Of a DNA stretch of 13,130 nucleotides, positions 1 through 8,192 are shown one piece after another. The stretch is from contig PMOP01000473.1 of NCBI GenBank assembly GCA_003161495.1, positions 1 to 13,130 of the forward strand. Direction: 5' to 3'. Under the pieces are notes generated by a model, which saw only the letters and a list, made by a program, of their open reading frames with translations, was not told the origin of the DNA and did not search any database. Position 1 is the first letter of the stretch; every line of letters starts with the position of its first letter. Source of the stretch: Acidobacteriota bacterium. Its GTDB lineage: Bacteria; Acidobacteriota; Terriglobia; Acidiferrales; UBA7541. The position numbers were made by a program, and so were the translations under genes.

Positions 1-1364
1 GTGCTGATCGGGCTCGCGTCCCATGCAAAAGCCGCCGCGTCGCGCGAACGCTCGAGCGCCTGCATGTGCGCCGCCTTGAGCCGCACGCCGCGATCCTGAA
101 ACGCGCGCTTCCGGTCATCCGTAGAAAGCCGCTTCACCGCTTCGGTCAGCGAAGGCAGCGTCGCTTCCGGATCCGCCGCGATGGCCAGATCCACTTCGCT
201 GTAGCGCTGGAAATCCTGGTAGTTGGCTTTGATGTAGAGATCGTCCGAACTGATCGTGAGGAGCTTCGCGTTGGCCTTCGTGCCCGTCCGCGAAGTTCGT
301 TCGATCTGGTCACGATAGTTGTGCGTGATGCCGTAAAAATCGGCCACGTCCAGGCCCAGAATCACATCCGCGTCGGCAACCGCCGCTCGTGCACGGTCAG
401 ACTGATTCAGCGGGTGGCGCGTCGGGAAATTCATGCGCCCGGCCTGGTCGACAACCGAACATTGCAAAGCCTCGGCGAGATCGACGAGGCACGCGAGACC
501 CGCGGGCGTTCGCGCCGTGCGATCAACCAGCAGGACGGGATTCTCCGCCGCGACCAGAAGCCGCGCCATTTCATTGACCGAACCCGAATCTCCGACGGGC
601 GGCATTTCAGTGGTCAGCTTCGGAATACGGATTTTCGTGTCGGGCGAGATCGCACTTTCCTGCAGATCGCCATCGGCCACGAGCACGACCGGCATGGTGG
701 GCGGCGTCATCGCGATTCGATACGCTCGCGTCGCCGATTCCGCAAAATGCTCGAGCGAAATGGGCAGATCGTCCCACTTCGTAAAATCGCGCACCATCGC
801 CGCCGCGTCCTGCACGCTGTGAAACCATTCCACTCCCGGCATGCGCTTGGTCTCGTCGATAATGTTTCCGAGAATCACATAGACGGGGACGCGATCGCAG
901 TACGCGTTGTAAATCGCCATCGACGCGTGCTGCACTCCCACCGTTCCGTGCGCCAGCACCGCCAGCGGTTTCCCTTCCACCTTGTAATATCCGTGCGCCA
1001 TCGCCACCGAGGATTCTTCATGGCAGCAGGTGATAAATTCAGGATTCTTATTGCCACCGTAGTTAATGATCGACTCGTGAAGCCCCCGAAAACTCGATCC
1101 CGGATTCGCGCAAACGTATTCAAACCCCAGCGCCTTGATCACATCCACCATGAAGTCCGACCCAGTGCGATCCGCGGTCAAAACCTCCGCGACGGCCGGA
1201 ACTTCTGTCTCAGCCGCAGGAGACATGGGAGGCGGAACAACGCGTTTCGGCTCTGCCGGCTCCGCCGCAATACTCGCAGGCACCGCCGCCAATGCCGCAG
1301 CCCCAGCCGCAGCGCCCTTCAGAAAATTCCGGCGATTGACAACGGGCTTCGTTTGCTTAGCCAT
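1..1364 (-). CDS. Tat-exported thiamine-diphosphate (acetolactate synthase-like) enzyme, C-terminus beyond window
   Basis: About 454 codons are present; the gene runs off the left edge without a stop. Residues 10-16 (NRRNFLK) followed by an Ala/Gly-rich hydrophobic stretch to about 34 form a twin-arginine signal, with likely cleavage after SIAA. The N-terminal pyrimidine-binding domain of the acetolactate synthase/benzoylformate decarboxylase superfamily covers about 65-235. HEE at 115-117 provides the cofactor-activating Glu (E116, by analogy with HEQGA), followed by an AHGYYKVEGKP stretch typical of the family. A central TPP-enzyme domain follows (about 260-400, with LLVDRTARTP and ADVILGLDVADF). 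The C-terminal pyrophosphate/Mg-binding domain (GDG...N) should lie left of the window. The ATG start has a GAGGTG ribosome site at 1372-1377, seven bases upstream. Tat export would let the enzyme fold with its cofactor before reaching the periplasm. The substrate is unknown; 'acetolactate synthase' would overstate the call. Confidence 0.85.
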   Translation of the reverse strand, partial: MAKQTKPVVNRRNFLKGAAAGAAALAAVPASIAAEPAEPKRVVPPPMSPAAETEVPAVAEVLTADRTGSDFMVDVIKALGFEYVCANPGSSFRGLHESIINYGGNKNPEFITCCHEESSVAMAHGYYKVEGKPLAVLAHGTVGVQHASMAIYNAYCDRVPVYVILGNIIDETKRMPGVEWFHSVQDAAAMVRDFTKWDDLPISLEHFAESATRAYRIAMTPPTMPVVLVADGDLQESAISPDTKIRIPKLTTEMPPVGDSGSVNEMARLLVAAENPVLLVDRTARTPAGLACLVDLAEALQCSVVDQAGRMNFPTRHPLNQSDRARAAVADADVILGLDVADFYGITHNYRDQIERTSRTGTKANAKLLTISSDDLYIKANYQDFQRYSEVDLAIAADPEATLPSLTEAVKRLSTDDRKRAFQDRGVRLKAAHMQALERSRDAAAFAWDASPIS

Positions 1365-1743
1365 ACGATTGCACCTCGGTTTCGTGGATGTTTCCTCTTT
1401 ATATCACATGGATTGAGCCGCATGCCATCTCACCAGGCAGCGGATACCGATACGTATCTTTGACGCGTGCACCATATCGCCCGTTACCAAGTTGAACACA
1501 AATCCCCCCATTGCTATCCCGGAACACTGTACCTCAGCGGCGTTGACGCTCCTTTGGCGGGACGCTATCTTCAATAACTAAGGCCGTGCGGTGTGCTGGC
1601 GATTCCCCCAGGGCGATGGCGCCCTTGGCGCTAGCGCCTCTTTTGCACTGTAAGGATTTACGCCAGTTCCGCGCATGCACTGTTGATTGGCCGGCCCAGC
1701 CGGGTCATTGAGCAGTGGCAGTGCGCCCACGTGTCAAACATAA
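1365..1743. other. Divergent intergenic region between TPP enzyme and kinase genes
   Basis: This 379-base spacer holds the upstream signals of two divergent genes, and no coding frame is convincing. Toward the TPP enzyme there is a TATAAA-like -10 on the minus strand (1398-1403) with no good -35. Toward the kinase there is a better promoter, listed separately. Two short palindromes could be operators: gatacgtatc at 1449-1458, overlapping a gatacc/gatacg direct repeat, and ggcgctagcgcc at 1627-1638 in the kinase leader, followed by a short T-rich run. A regulator-binding role for either is speculative. Confidence 0.45.
1543..1571 (+). promoter_or_regulatory. Candidate sigma70-type promoter for the kinase gene
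   Basis: TTGACG at 1543-1548 and TATCTT at 1566-1571 are separated by exactly 17 bases, the ideal spacing. Each hexamer is one or two mismatches from consensus. This would give a leader of roughly 165 bases before the GTG at 1744. The leader contains the ggcgctagcgcc palindrome. It is called from pattern match only. Confidence 0.45.
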
Positions 1744-3612
1744 GTGACCACCCTGACCAAAGCAGGCCGCTACGATCTCCGTGAAGAACTAGGCCGCGGC
1801 ACCATGGGCGTAGTGTTTCACGGATTCGATCCGATGATCGGCCGCAACGTTGCCGTTAAAACACTGCGTCTATCCGAGGCAGGGACGGGATTATCGCGCG
1901 AGGAATTGATCGGCAGGTTTCAGACCGAGGCGCGCGCGGCAGGTCTGCTGACCCACCCCAACATCGTCGTAGTCTTCGATGCCGGCGAAGAAGACGGATT
2001 GTTTTACATCACCATGGAATTCGTGGAGGGACGCAGCCTGCAATCGCATATCGACTCGCACCAGCCCTTCCCGGTGTCCCGCGTCCTGAAAATAATGGAG
2101 CAAGTGTGCTCCGCCCTCGATTTCGCGCATCAGCACAATGTGGTGCACCGGGACATCAAGCCTGCGAACTTGATGATCACTCCGGACGACACCGTCAAGA
2201 TCACCGACTTCGGCACGGCAAAAATTCTGCAATTCGGCACGGCGCAGACGGCGCATGTCATGGGCACGCCGTCGTACATGTCGCCCGAACAAGTGAAGGG
2301 CAAGCCGGTCGACGGCCGCTCGGACATTTTTTCTCTGGGCGTGGTCCTGTATGAATTGATGACCGGAGAAAAACCGTTTCCCGGACAGAACATCACCACG
2401 GTCATCTACAAAATCATCAACGAAGAGCCCATCCCGCCGCGATCGCTCGATTCTTCCATCCACCCGGGCCTCTCCGCCGTCATTAGCAAGGCTCTGGCGA
2501 AGAATCCCGACGAGCGGTACCAGAGCTGCCATGAATTGCTGAACGCTTTGAAGAGTTACCACGAGGTTATGAGTCCCGAGCAGACAGTAAGAATGGCGCC
2601 GGTCACCTCGATGGATGCGCCGGGAACGAACCGCTATGCGGGACAACCGCCGCGCATCGCCGCTATTCCGACGGTTCCAGCCTCCCATGAGGAGGCTCAA
2701 TCCCCCCAATTCATGTTGTCCGTTCCAGTAGAGGAGCCGCGGAAAAGGCCTGGAGGCCTGCTGCTCTCGTTCATTTTGCTGTGCATCATTGGGTATTCGG
2801 GATATCGCGTCTACCCGCCGCTTAAGGATTTGTGGCAACTCGCCCGTGAATCCCGGCAAGCGCAGCCTAACCCGGCAACATCTGAAACTTCTCCGGCCGA
2901 GACGACTGTCGACCCTTCGAATGTAAAACCCGATGTGCCATCCAACAGCGCGCCGCAAAGTCCCGCTTCCACGCCCGCGCCAGTCGCCGCTCCTCCAAGC
3001 GTCAATCCCGCTGCATCCGTGGAGAAGCCGTCTGTGCGAGATTCGTCACAGCCTGCAGCTGCGCCCGCTGGCGCCGTGAAATTCCCTGAAAGCTCAGCTG
3101 TGGCAACGCCCGGCGCTGAAAAATCCGTTGCGCCGCAAAAGCCGGCCGCTCTCGCGGGACCTTCCCCGGCTCACGTGCTTGAATCAAAATTGCGCGCCCA
3201 ATTAAATGGCAAGCCACTCGCACAAAAAGTTAAAATTCAGGCCACCGGAAACGCACTCACGCTTTCCGGCTCCATGACTCTCGCCGAACATCGTGAACTT
3301 TTGCAGAACCTTCGCGCCGTTCCGGCCGGAGTTCGCGTGATCGACGATACCGAATTAACGGAAGGTTCGAATGCGATTCCCGCACCCGCGCCCGCCTCGG
3401 CTGGCTGGATTTGGGTGCGATCAACTCCCCCGGGCGCCGGAATTCTTGTGGACGGTGCGGAGACAGGCCAACGCACTCCAGCACGATTAGAATTGCAGAC
3501 AGGTGAGCATGAGGTCCGTCTGGTGCTTCAAGGATATGGTGAAGCTCATCGGAATGTAGTCGTGAGCCAGGGCCAAACCATGCAATTCACTGAGACACTG
3601 TCGACAGAATAA
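1744..3612 (+). CDS. Transmembrane Ser/Thr protein kinase with BON-like and PEGA C-terminal domains
   Basis: 622 residues. The Hanks-type kinase domain spans about 10-272. It has a glycine loop (G17, G19, G22), catalytic Lys K39, HRDIKPAN at 135-142 with catalytic D137, DFG at 155-157, an activation segment ending GTPSYMSPE (T175 is the likely phosphosite), and R258 near the domain end. All catalytic residues are intact, so it should be active. One membrane helix follows at about 337-356. A Pro/Ala/Ser-rich linker (370-475) leads to a BON-like domain (about 476-540) and a PEGA domain (about 554-620, STPPGAGILVDG), both probably outside the cytoplasmic membrane. An in-frame TAA at 1741-1743 directly precedes the GTG, and the next in-frame ATG (codon 21) falls inside the glycine loop, so the GTG start is forced. 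No strong Shine-Dalgarno is visible. The architecture suggests a kinase tethered to or sensing the cell envelope; its substrates are unknown. Confidence 0.93.
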   Translation: MTTLTKAGRYDLREELGRGTMGVVFHGFDPMIGRNVAVKTLRLSEAGTGLSREELIGRFQTEARAAGLLTHPNIVVVFDAGEEDGLFYITMEFVEGRSLQSHIDSHQPFPVSRVLKIMEQVCSALDFAHQHNVVHRDIKPANLMITPDDTVKITDFGTAKILQFGTAQTAHVMGTPSYMSPEQVKGKPVDGRSDIFSLGVVLYELMTGEKPFPGQNITTVIYKIINEEPIPPRSLDSSIHPGLSAVISKALAKNPDERYQSCHELLNALKSYHEVMSPEQTVRMAPVTSMDAPGTNRYAGQPPRIAAIPTVPASHEEAQSPQFMLSVPVEEPRKRPGGLLLSFILLCIIGYSGYRVYPPLKDLWQLARESRQAQPNPATSETSPAETTVDPSNVKPDVPSNSAPQSPASTPAPVAAPPSVNPAASVEKPSVRDSSQPAAAPAGAVKFPESSAVATPGAEKSVAPQKPAALAGPSPAHVLESKLRAQLNGKPLAQKVKIQATGNALTLSGSMTLAEHRELLQNLRAVPAGVRVIDDTELTEGSNAIPAPAPASAGWIWVRSTPPGAGILVDGAETGQRTPARLELQTGEHEVRLVLQGYGEAHRNVVVSQGQTMQFTETLSTE

Positions 3613-3960
3613 CCATATTATTTTGTTACACATACGCCCAGCGAGACCAGTAGTAAATGGGTTTTGCCGGAGCGAAATTGCAGTATTACGCCATGTGAGA
3701 ACATTTCCCTTCGTGTAACGATTCTAGCCGTAATTTCCGCGTGGGTTAATTCTTAAGCCTCCAACCTCCAGCAATTCCCTGTATTTCAGCCCCTTGGAGG
3801 CGCATCCTGACGGTAGGCGGCATGCTCGTAGATTCTTAGAGATCACCCCATTGCCCGTTGCATCGGCGATATTGGCTCTACAAGCCCAATGAACCTGCAG
3901 GCTTCGGTTTATGGGTGATTCCAGGGACCTTACGTTATTTTGACAAGGGACCGTCTCCAG
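3613..3960. other. Intergenic region between kinase and HEAT-PilZ genes
   Basis: I see no gene, RNA or strong terminator here. An 8-base inverted repeat (gcctccaa at 3757-3764, ttggaggc at 3794-3801, 29-base loop) is too open to be a clear terminator. The gap's length and the lack of overlap suggest that the gene on the right has its own promoter. I could not pick a convincing -35/-10 pair. Confidence 0.4.
3945..3950 (+). promoter_or_regulatory. Ribosome binding site favouring the ATG at 3961
   Basis: AAGGGA lies 10 bases before the ATG at 3961. The same frame also opens at a TTG at 3940, seven codons earlier, but the purine-rich site before that one (AGGGA, 3923-3927) is 12 bases away. A TTG with a distant site is the weaker choice, so the ATG is preferred. 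Confidence 0.4.
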
Positions 3961-6591
3961 ATGAAAGTCCTCGACAATTCGAAGACCAGACCCGGAGGCG
4001 ATGTCCCCGTTGTAAACGCGGAGCCACTTTCTCCCCGCAATCAGGAACCGGCACTGGCCGAAGTAATCCCAGTCCGCCCGGCATTTTCAAACGCCGAGAC
4101 GGCCGTAATTTTTTTCCTGCGGCAATTTCGAGTCCTGTTGGGCGCGGCGCGCCTGTACCAGCGAAATCATCCGCGGCTGATGGAAATTCTGGCCTCAACG
4201 GAGCAGCAGTTGCGCATCGCGCTAGCGGCGCGGTCTCCCCTGGTGGTGGCGATAGAACCGAATGGAATTCTTCTGCCTCGCCAGGAAGGCGCTGTGGCCG
4301 AACTTCTGCACGATCCTCGCGGAGAATTGCGAGGGCTGGCGGAAGAACTTCTGCGCAGCGGCATTTGCTCTTTCCTGTTCACCCATCCCATCAACGTCGG
4401 CGAGCTGGATTTATTGGCGCATGAAATCAGCCAGGTTCCGCGCAGCGCCTCTCCCGGCGATACCGCCTCGCGAAAATTGTGGGACAACTGGATCAAGAAT
4501 CGGGGCGTGGTCGGGATTCGCATCAATATTCCGACCGAGCGGCGCGATTCCCTGTTGCTGGCAAGCCTGATGTCCGTGGTGCTCGCCTACGATAATGGGC
4601 CGCAACATTCCTCCCACTCCCGCGCCGTTCGAGCGATGCCGGAGGCGAGCTTCGACCAGATCGCGACAACGGTGCGGGTGCTGGAAAAATTGGCGCCGCC
4701 CGACGATCCGGAAATGAAGCCATCGACGGAAGACATTGCGCGGCGATTTCATTCCGTGGTTTCCGCGAGCCAACCGTCTTCCATTTCCCTGATCGTGTAC
4801 GGAGTCTCCAACGTAAAACCGCGCGAAGGCGAAACGCTGAAGCCCTATCTCGACAGGCTTACCGATGAACTGGCGCTGGCATTTGTGAAGCAAGAGTTTC
4901 ACGCGGGACGGATCACTCCTCCATTGCTGGGCCCTTTGCTCGTGCAATTGGACCGGGAACGAGGCCAGGCGGACAACACGGGAACCAACCGGTTTGGAGG
5001 ATCGCAGTACGACGAACTTCGCGTGTCGCTCTTGTGCGAAAAATTCTGGAACGCGCTGCCCGCCCGCGTGAAAGCGAAAACGTTGCGGAGCCGCGACGCC
5101 TGGTGCGTGCCCGCGTCCGTCGTGGCGCGTTATCTGGAACCTCTCGCCGCGGCCTCCGAAAAAAAGAAAGCCGATGCGGCGGCGCGAGAAGGCCGCGTTG
5201 TATTGCTGGCGTATGCGAAGTGCCTGGAATCGGAAGAGGGCAAGGCGCGGCGCGCAGTGGCCGCGGGCCTCGCGGAAATCGCGCCGCAAACGGAACGATT
5301 GTGGCCTCACCCCTCGGCGGCCGACTTTGGTCGCGGGATTGTGCAGGCGCTTCTGCGGGAAACTTCGCCGGGGATCGCGGGGCTTCTTTCCGCGGTGGTC
5401 GAGAAATTGGCGCGCACGGCGATGTACAAGCACGATTACGCGGAGTTCGAGCGAATTCTCGAAGCCCTCGAGGCGGCGCCGCGTGACGAAGAACACGCGC
5501 ATATTTCAACGCTCGTCGGGCGCATTCTGAGCGACGAGCAGTGGCTCTACCTGGTGGACGAAGCCCTCTCCAGCCAGCCGCTCAACCCGGTCATCCCGCG
5601 ATTACTGAAGAGAAGTCCGGACCGCTTGATCGACAGGCTGGGCCTGCTGCTCACCGCAGCCAACGGGCTCAATTCCCTTCCCGCGATGGTGCGTTTGATT
5701 CATGGGACGGGCGAGCCGGTGCTCGGCGCTCTGGAATTCCGGTTGTATGAAGCGCGGAAACAGCGCGTGGCGACGGCCATTCATCTGCTTGCTTCCGCGG
5801 ACCCGAAACGCCTGGCCGCCGCGTTACCCAAATCGCTGGCAAGCTGGGAATGGAATTTGCAGGACCTCGCCGCCACGGAACTTATGAAGTGGATGAATCC
5901 GCCGGTTGTAGCCGCGACTGCGCAGGCTTTTCTAGCCACGTTGTCTGAAGCGCATGCCATGGTCGTGCCCTGCATGATCGATCATCTGGGCACCGCGCAT
6001 GAGACGGCGGCCGTTCCAGTGCTCCTTCAGATCGCCGAGGGCGTTCATCCGATGTTGCGTGACATTTATTTCCGGATCAAAGCCATCGAAGCGCTCGGCA
6101 GAATGCGCGTGCCCGAGGCGGCTCCTCCGCTGCTGCGATTGGTGAGGGAGCGCACGGGCCTCGCCCACAGCGAACCTGCGGCGCTGCGCTCTGCAGCCGA
6201 AGAAGCTTTGGCACTGCTCGAAAATCGGCCGTCGTCCGCGCGCGCTCGAGTCGCCGAAAACGCGCGCACAAAGCCCAGCATGGCCCATTCGCGCTCGCGC
6301 CGTTACACGCGCGCGCGCGTGCAGCCGCCGATGCAAGCGGTCATGACGGGATCGCGCGTCGGAGCCGCTCGCGTTCGCGTCCTCGCGCTCGGCGGAGCAT
6401 TCCTCGAAACCGATCAGCGTCTGGCGATTGGCGACTCCATGCAACTTCAAATTCGCTCGGGACTGCGCAAAATCGAATCCACTGCCGTCGTCCGCAACCT
6501 TACGACGACCGGAGCCGGCGTGGAATTCGTACACCTGAAGCCGCACGATCGCGAACGCCTGAGGCGCCTCATCTCGCATTTGGCCAAATAG
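3961..6591 (+). CDS. Large HEAT-like repeat protein with C-terminal PilZ domain
   Basis: 876 residues from the ATG (883 if the TTG at 3940 is used). There is no signal peptide or membrane helix, so it is probably cytoplasmic. Residues 1-40 look disordered. About 45-160 resemble the helical N-terminal domain found in some bacterial HEAT and HD-type signalling proteins (LYQRNHPRL, then GILLPRQ and LRSGICSFLF). A long alpha-helical body follows, and HEAT-like repeats are clearest at about 610-740 (AVPVLLQIAEG, IKAIEALGRMR, AAPPLLRLV). An Arg/Ala-rich linker leads to a PilZ domain at about 778-876. Its RxxxR motif is present (RRYTR, 780-784). The (D/N)xSxxG motif reads VLALGG (807-812): the glycine is kept but the acidic/Asn and Ser positions are V and A. 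The C-terminal GAGVEFVHL and DRERLRRLI are typical PilZ endings. It is probably a c-di-GMP-related or scaffolding protein; nucleotide binding is doubtful. Confidence 0.85.
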   Translation: MKVLDNSKTRPGGDVPVVNAEPLSPRNQEPALAEVIPVRPAFSNAETAVIFFLRQFRVLLGAARLYQRNHPRLMEILASTEQQLRIALAARSPLVVAIEPNGILLPRQEGAVAELLHDPRGELRGLAEELLRSGICSFLFTHPINVGELDLLAHEISQVPRSASPGDTASRKLWDNWIKNRGVVGIRINIPTERRDSLLLASLMSVVLAYDNGPQHSSHSRAVRAMPEASFDQIATTVRVLEKLAPPDDPEMKPSTEDIARRFHSVVSASQPSSISLIVYGVSNVKPREGETLKPYLDRLTDELALAFVKQEFHAGRITPPLLGPLLVQLDRERGQADNTGTNRFGGSQYDELRVSLLCEKFWNALPARVKAKTLRSRDAWCVPASVVARYLEPLAAASEKKKADAAAREGRVVLLAYAKCLESEEGKARRAVAAGLAEIAPQTERLWPHPSAADFGRGIVQALLRETSPGIAGLLSAVVEKLARTAMYKHDYAEFERILEALEAAPRDEEHAHISTLVGRILSDEQWLYLVDEALSSQPLNPVIPRLLKRSPDRLIDRLGLLLTAANGLNSLPAMVRLIHGTGEPVLGALEFRLYEARKQRVATAIHLLASADPKRLAAALPKSLASWEWNLQDLAATELMKWMNPPVVAATAQAFLATLSEAHAMVVPCMIDHLGTAHETAAVPVLLQIAEGVHPMLRDIYFRIKAIEALGRMRVPEAAPPLLRLVRERTGLAHSEPAALRSAAEEALALLENRPSSARARVAENARTKPSMAHSRSRRYTRARVQPPMQAVMTGSRVGAARVRVLALGGAFLETDQRLAIGDSMQLQIRSGLRKIESTAVVRNLTTTGAGVEFVHLKPHDRERLRRLISHLAK

Positions 6592-6635
6592 ATTTCTCCG
6601 GCCAACCCAAATTTCAGACTTGCAAGCCTTCAGGG

Positions 6636-6728
6636 GCAGGTTTTTAGTAGCGCGGGCTTCAGCCTGCGGGTTTTAGGCCTTGCTAGGACAAACCCCGCAG
6701 GCTGAAGCCCGCGCTACTGAAAACCTGC
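6636..6728. repeat. REPIN-like long inverted repeat between convergent genes
   Basis: Two 39-base arms (6636-6674 and 6690-6728) are reverse complements at 37 of 39 positions around a 15-base loop. Each arm also contains a small palindrome, gcgggct-tc-agcctgc (one G-U pair), so the unit is two short hairpins facing each other. It lies 44 bases after the HEAT-PilZ stop and 14 bases after the rmuC stop on the opposite strand. It could therefore terminate or protect both transcripts. The plan matches REP doublets (REPINs), and similar sequence is common between genes in Acidobacteriota (recollection, not searched). Confidence 0.85.
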
Positions 6729-6742
6729 GCCACTTTCGCAAT

Positions 6743-8125
6743 TTATTGTTGTTCGTCGGAACTCGGCGTAGAGAGCAACGGGCGCGGAAACGTTTCAATA
6801 GGTTCTAATTCCGGAACTTCCTCGCTGCCGACGCCCATCTCTCTAAACTTGCGGGCGGACGGGATCAGTCGGCTGTCAAACGAGGCCACGGCATTGTTGT
6901 ACGCCTTGCTGGCGCGCTCCAAGCCCTTGGCAATTTCCGAAAGATGTTCGGCGAATTTGACGACGCGGTCGTACAATTCCTTGCCTAAATCCTTGATGCG
7001 CTCCGCGTTTTCGGCGACCAGTTGCTGTTTCCATCCATACGCAATCGCTCTCAAAAGAGCGATGAGCGTTGTCGGGCTGGCGAGGACAACGCGCTTCTCG
7101 ATGGCGTCCTCAATGAGCGCGCGGTCCTGTTCGAGCGCGGCGCTGAAAAAAGATTCTCCCGGAACAAAAAGGACGACGAACTCGGGTGTCGGTTCAAATT
7201 GCTTCCAGTATTCCTTGCCCGATAGCGCGTTGATGTGATTGCGAACCAGTGCGGCATGCTGAAGCACAGCCTCGCGATATTCAACATCGGAGCGCGCGCT
7301 CACCACTTTCAATGCGGCGTGCAGCGGGACTTTTGCATCCACGACGATCTGCGTCCCGCCCGGAAGATGCACAATCAGATCCGGGCGCAGGCGGCCTTGT
7401 TCCGTATCGACGGATTGTTGTTCCTCGAAATCGCAGTGCGGAGACATGCCGGCGAGTTCCACGGCGCGCCTCAGCGTCAGCTCACCCCACTTACCTTTGA
7501 CCTGCGGCTGCTTGAGAGAGCTGACCAGGCTTCCCGTTTCCTCGCGCAATTCCTTGCTGGTCGTGGCCAGGAGTTGCACTTCGCTGCGCAGGCTGCCGTA
7601 CGCTTCCTGCCTTGCGGACTCGACGCGGGACACTTCCGTGCGAAGATCCTTCAAAGCCGTTTCCAGCGGATCCACCATGGCCTGAATGGCCAGCTTGCGG
7701 TGCTCGAGGTCCCCTTCAGCTTCTTTCTGCAGGGAATCGAATTTTGATTTTGCGAGCTCGATGAATTGATCGCTGCTAGCCTTCAAGGCTTCGCCGGCGA
7801 GTGCCTGAAAAGCCTCCCGCAGCTTCACCTGGGCGTCGTCGAGCAAGCGCCTCTGTTCGAGAAGATTCGCTCGCTGCGACTCGGCGTCTTTCTCCGCGGA
7901 GGCGCGCAGCTTCTGTTCCTCTTCCAATCTCTTCTGCGAAATTCGCAAATCTTGCTGCAAGGTATCGTTCTGTTTTTTTAACTCCTGAGCCGTGCCGTCC
8001 AGGCCCGCCGCCCGCCTTTCCAGATCCAGGCGCGCGGCGCCCGCCGAAGCATTCGCCCACGCCCAGGCAATCGCAAAACCTGCCGCGAGACACGCGATGG
8101 CAATCAGTATTTCAATTCCTGTCAT
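6743..8125 (-). CDS. rmuC: DNA recombination protein RmuC
   Basis: 460 residues, near the usual RmuC length. An N-terminal membrane helix (about 4-22) is followed by a long coiled coil (about 32-205) and the conserved RmuC domain (about 208-410). GKWGELTLRRAVELAGM (211-227) is a family signature, and RPDLIV (248-252) plus VVDAKV (261-266) supply the Asp and DxK residues of a PD-(D/E)xK nuclease-like fold. RmuC limits inversions at short inverted repeats and is thought to act as a membrane-anchored nuclease. The C-terminal tail (430-460) is acidic and variable. The ATG has GAAGG about eight bases upstream. The gene lies 67 bases after a secreted-protein gene on the same strand and ends next to a large inverted repeat. 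Confidence 0.95.
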   Translation of the reverse strand: MTGIEILIAIACLAAGFAIAWAWANASAGAARLDLERRAAGLDGTAQELKKQNDTLQQDLRISQKRLEEEQKLRASAEKDAESQRANLLEQRRLLDDAQVKLREAFQALAGEALKASSDQFIELAKSKFDSLQKEAEGDLEHRKLAIQAMVDPLETALKDLRTEVSRVESARQEAYGSLRSEVQLLATTSKELREETGSLVSSLKQPQVKGKWGELTLRRAVELAGMSPHCDFEEQQSVDTEQGRLRPDLIVHLPGGTQIVVDAKVPLHAALKVVSARSDVEYREAVLQHAALVRNHINALSGKEYWKQFEPTPEFVVLFVPGESFFSAALEQDRALIEDAIEKRVVLASPTTLIALLRAIAYGWKQQLVAENAERIKDLGKELYDRVVKFAEHLSEIAKGLERASKAYNNAVASFDSRLIPSARKFREMGVGSEEVPELEPIETFPRPLLSTPSSDEQQ

Positions 8126-8192
8126 GAAGTCGCCTTCGGCGAAAAATAGAGCGAAGCGTCAGAGTAGCACAGGCCAGCGATGCGAAAACCCG

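Noticed and set aside
66..1463. Long plus-strand open frame opposite the TPP enzyme
   Set aside because: It is Arg/His-rich with no recognisable domain, while the minus strand encodes a clear enzyme with a signal peptide and ribosome site. It is a GC-driven antisense shadow.
1891..2958. Open frame antisense to the kinase (355 codons)
   Set aside because: It lies opposite the conserved kinase motifs and has Arg-rich, domainless composition.
3757..3801. Inverted repeat gcctccaa/ttggaggc as a terminator for the kinase
   Set aside because: The 29-base loop and lack of a following T-run make a rho-independent terminator unlikely.
3940..3945. Perfect TTGACA -35 hexamer
   Set aside because: No -10 follows at 16-18 bases (GAAAGT lies at that spacing), and the hexamer overlaps the start region of the gene.
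4411..5502. Open frame antisense to the HEAT-PilZ gene (363 codons)
   Set aside because: Same reason: the plus-strand frame continues into a recognisable PilZ domain, and the antisense frame has no family features.
6304..6323. Alternating purine-pyrimidine tract (cgcgcg), possible Z-DNA
   Set aside because: It is explained by Thr-Arg-Ala-Arg-Val codons in a GC-rich linker. It is short and inside a gene.
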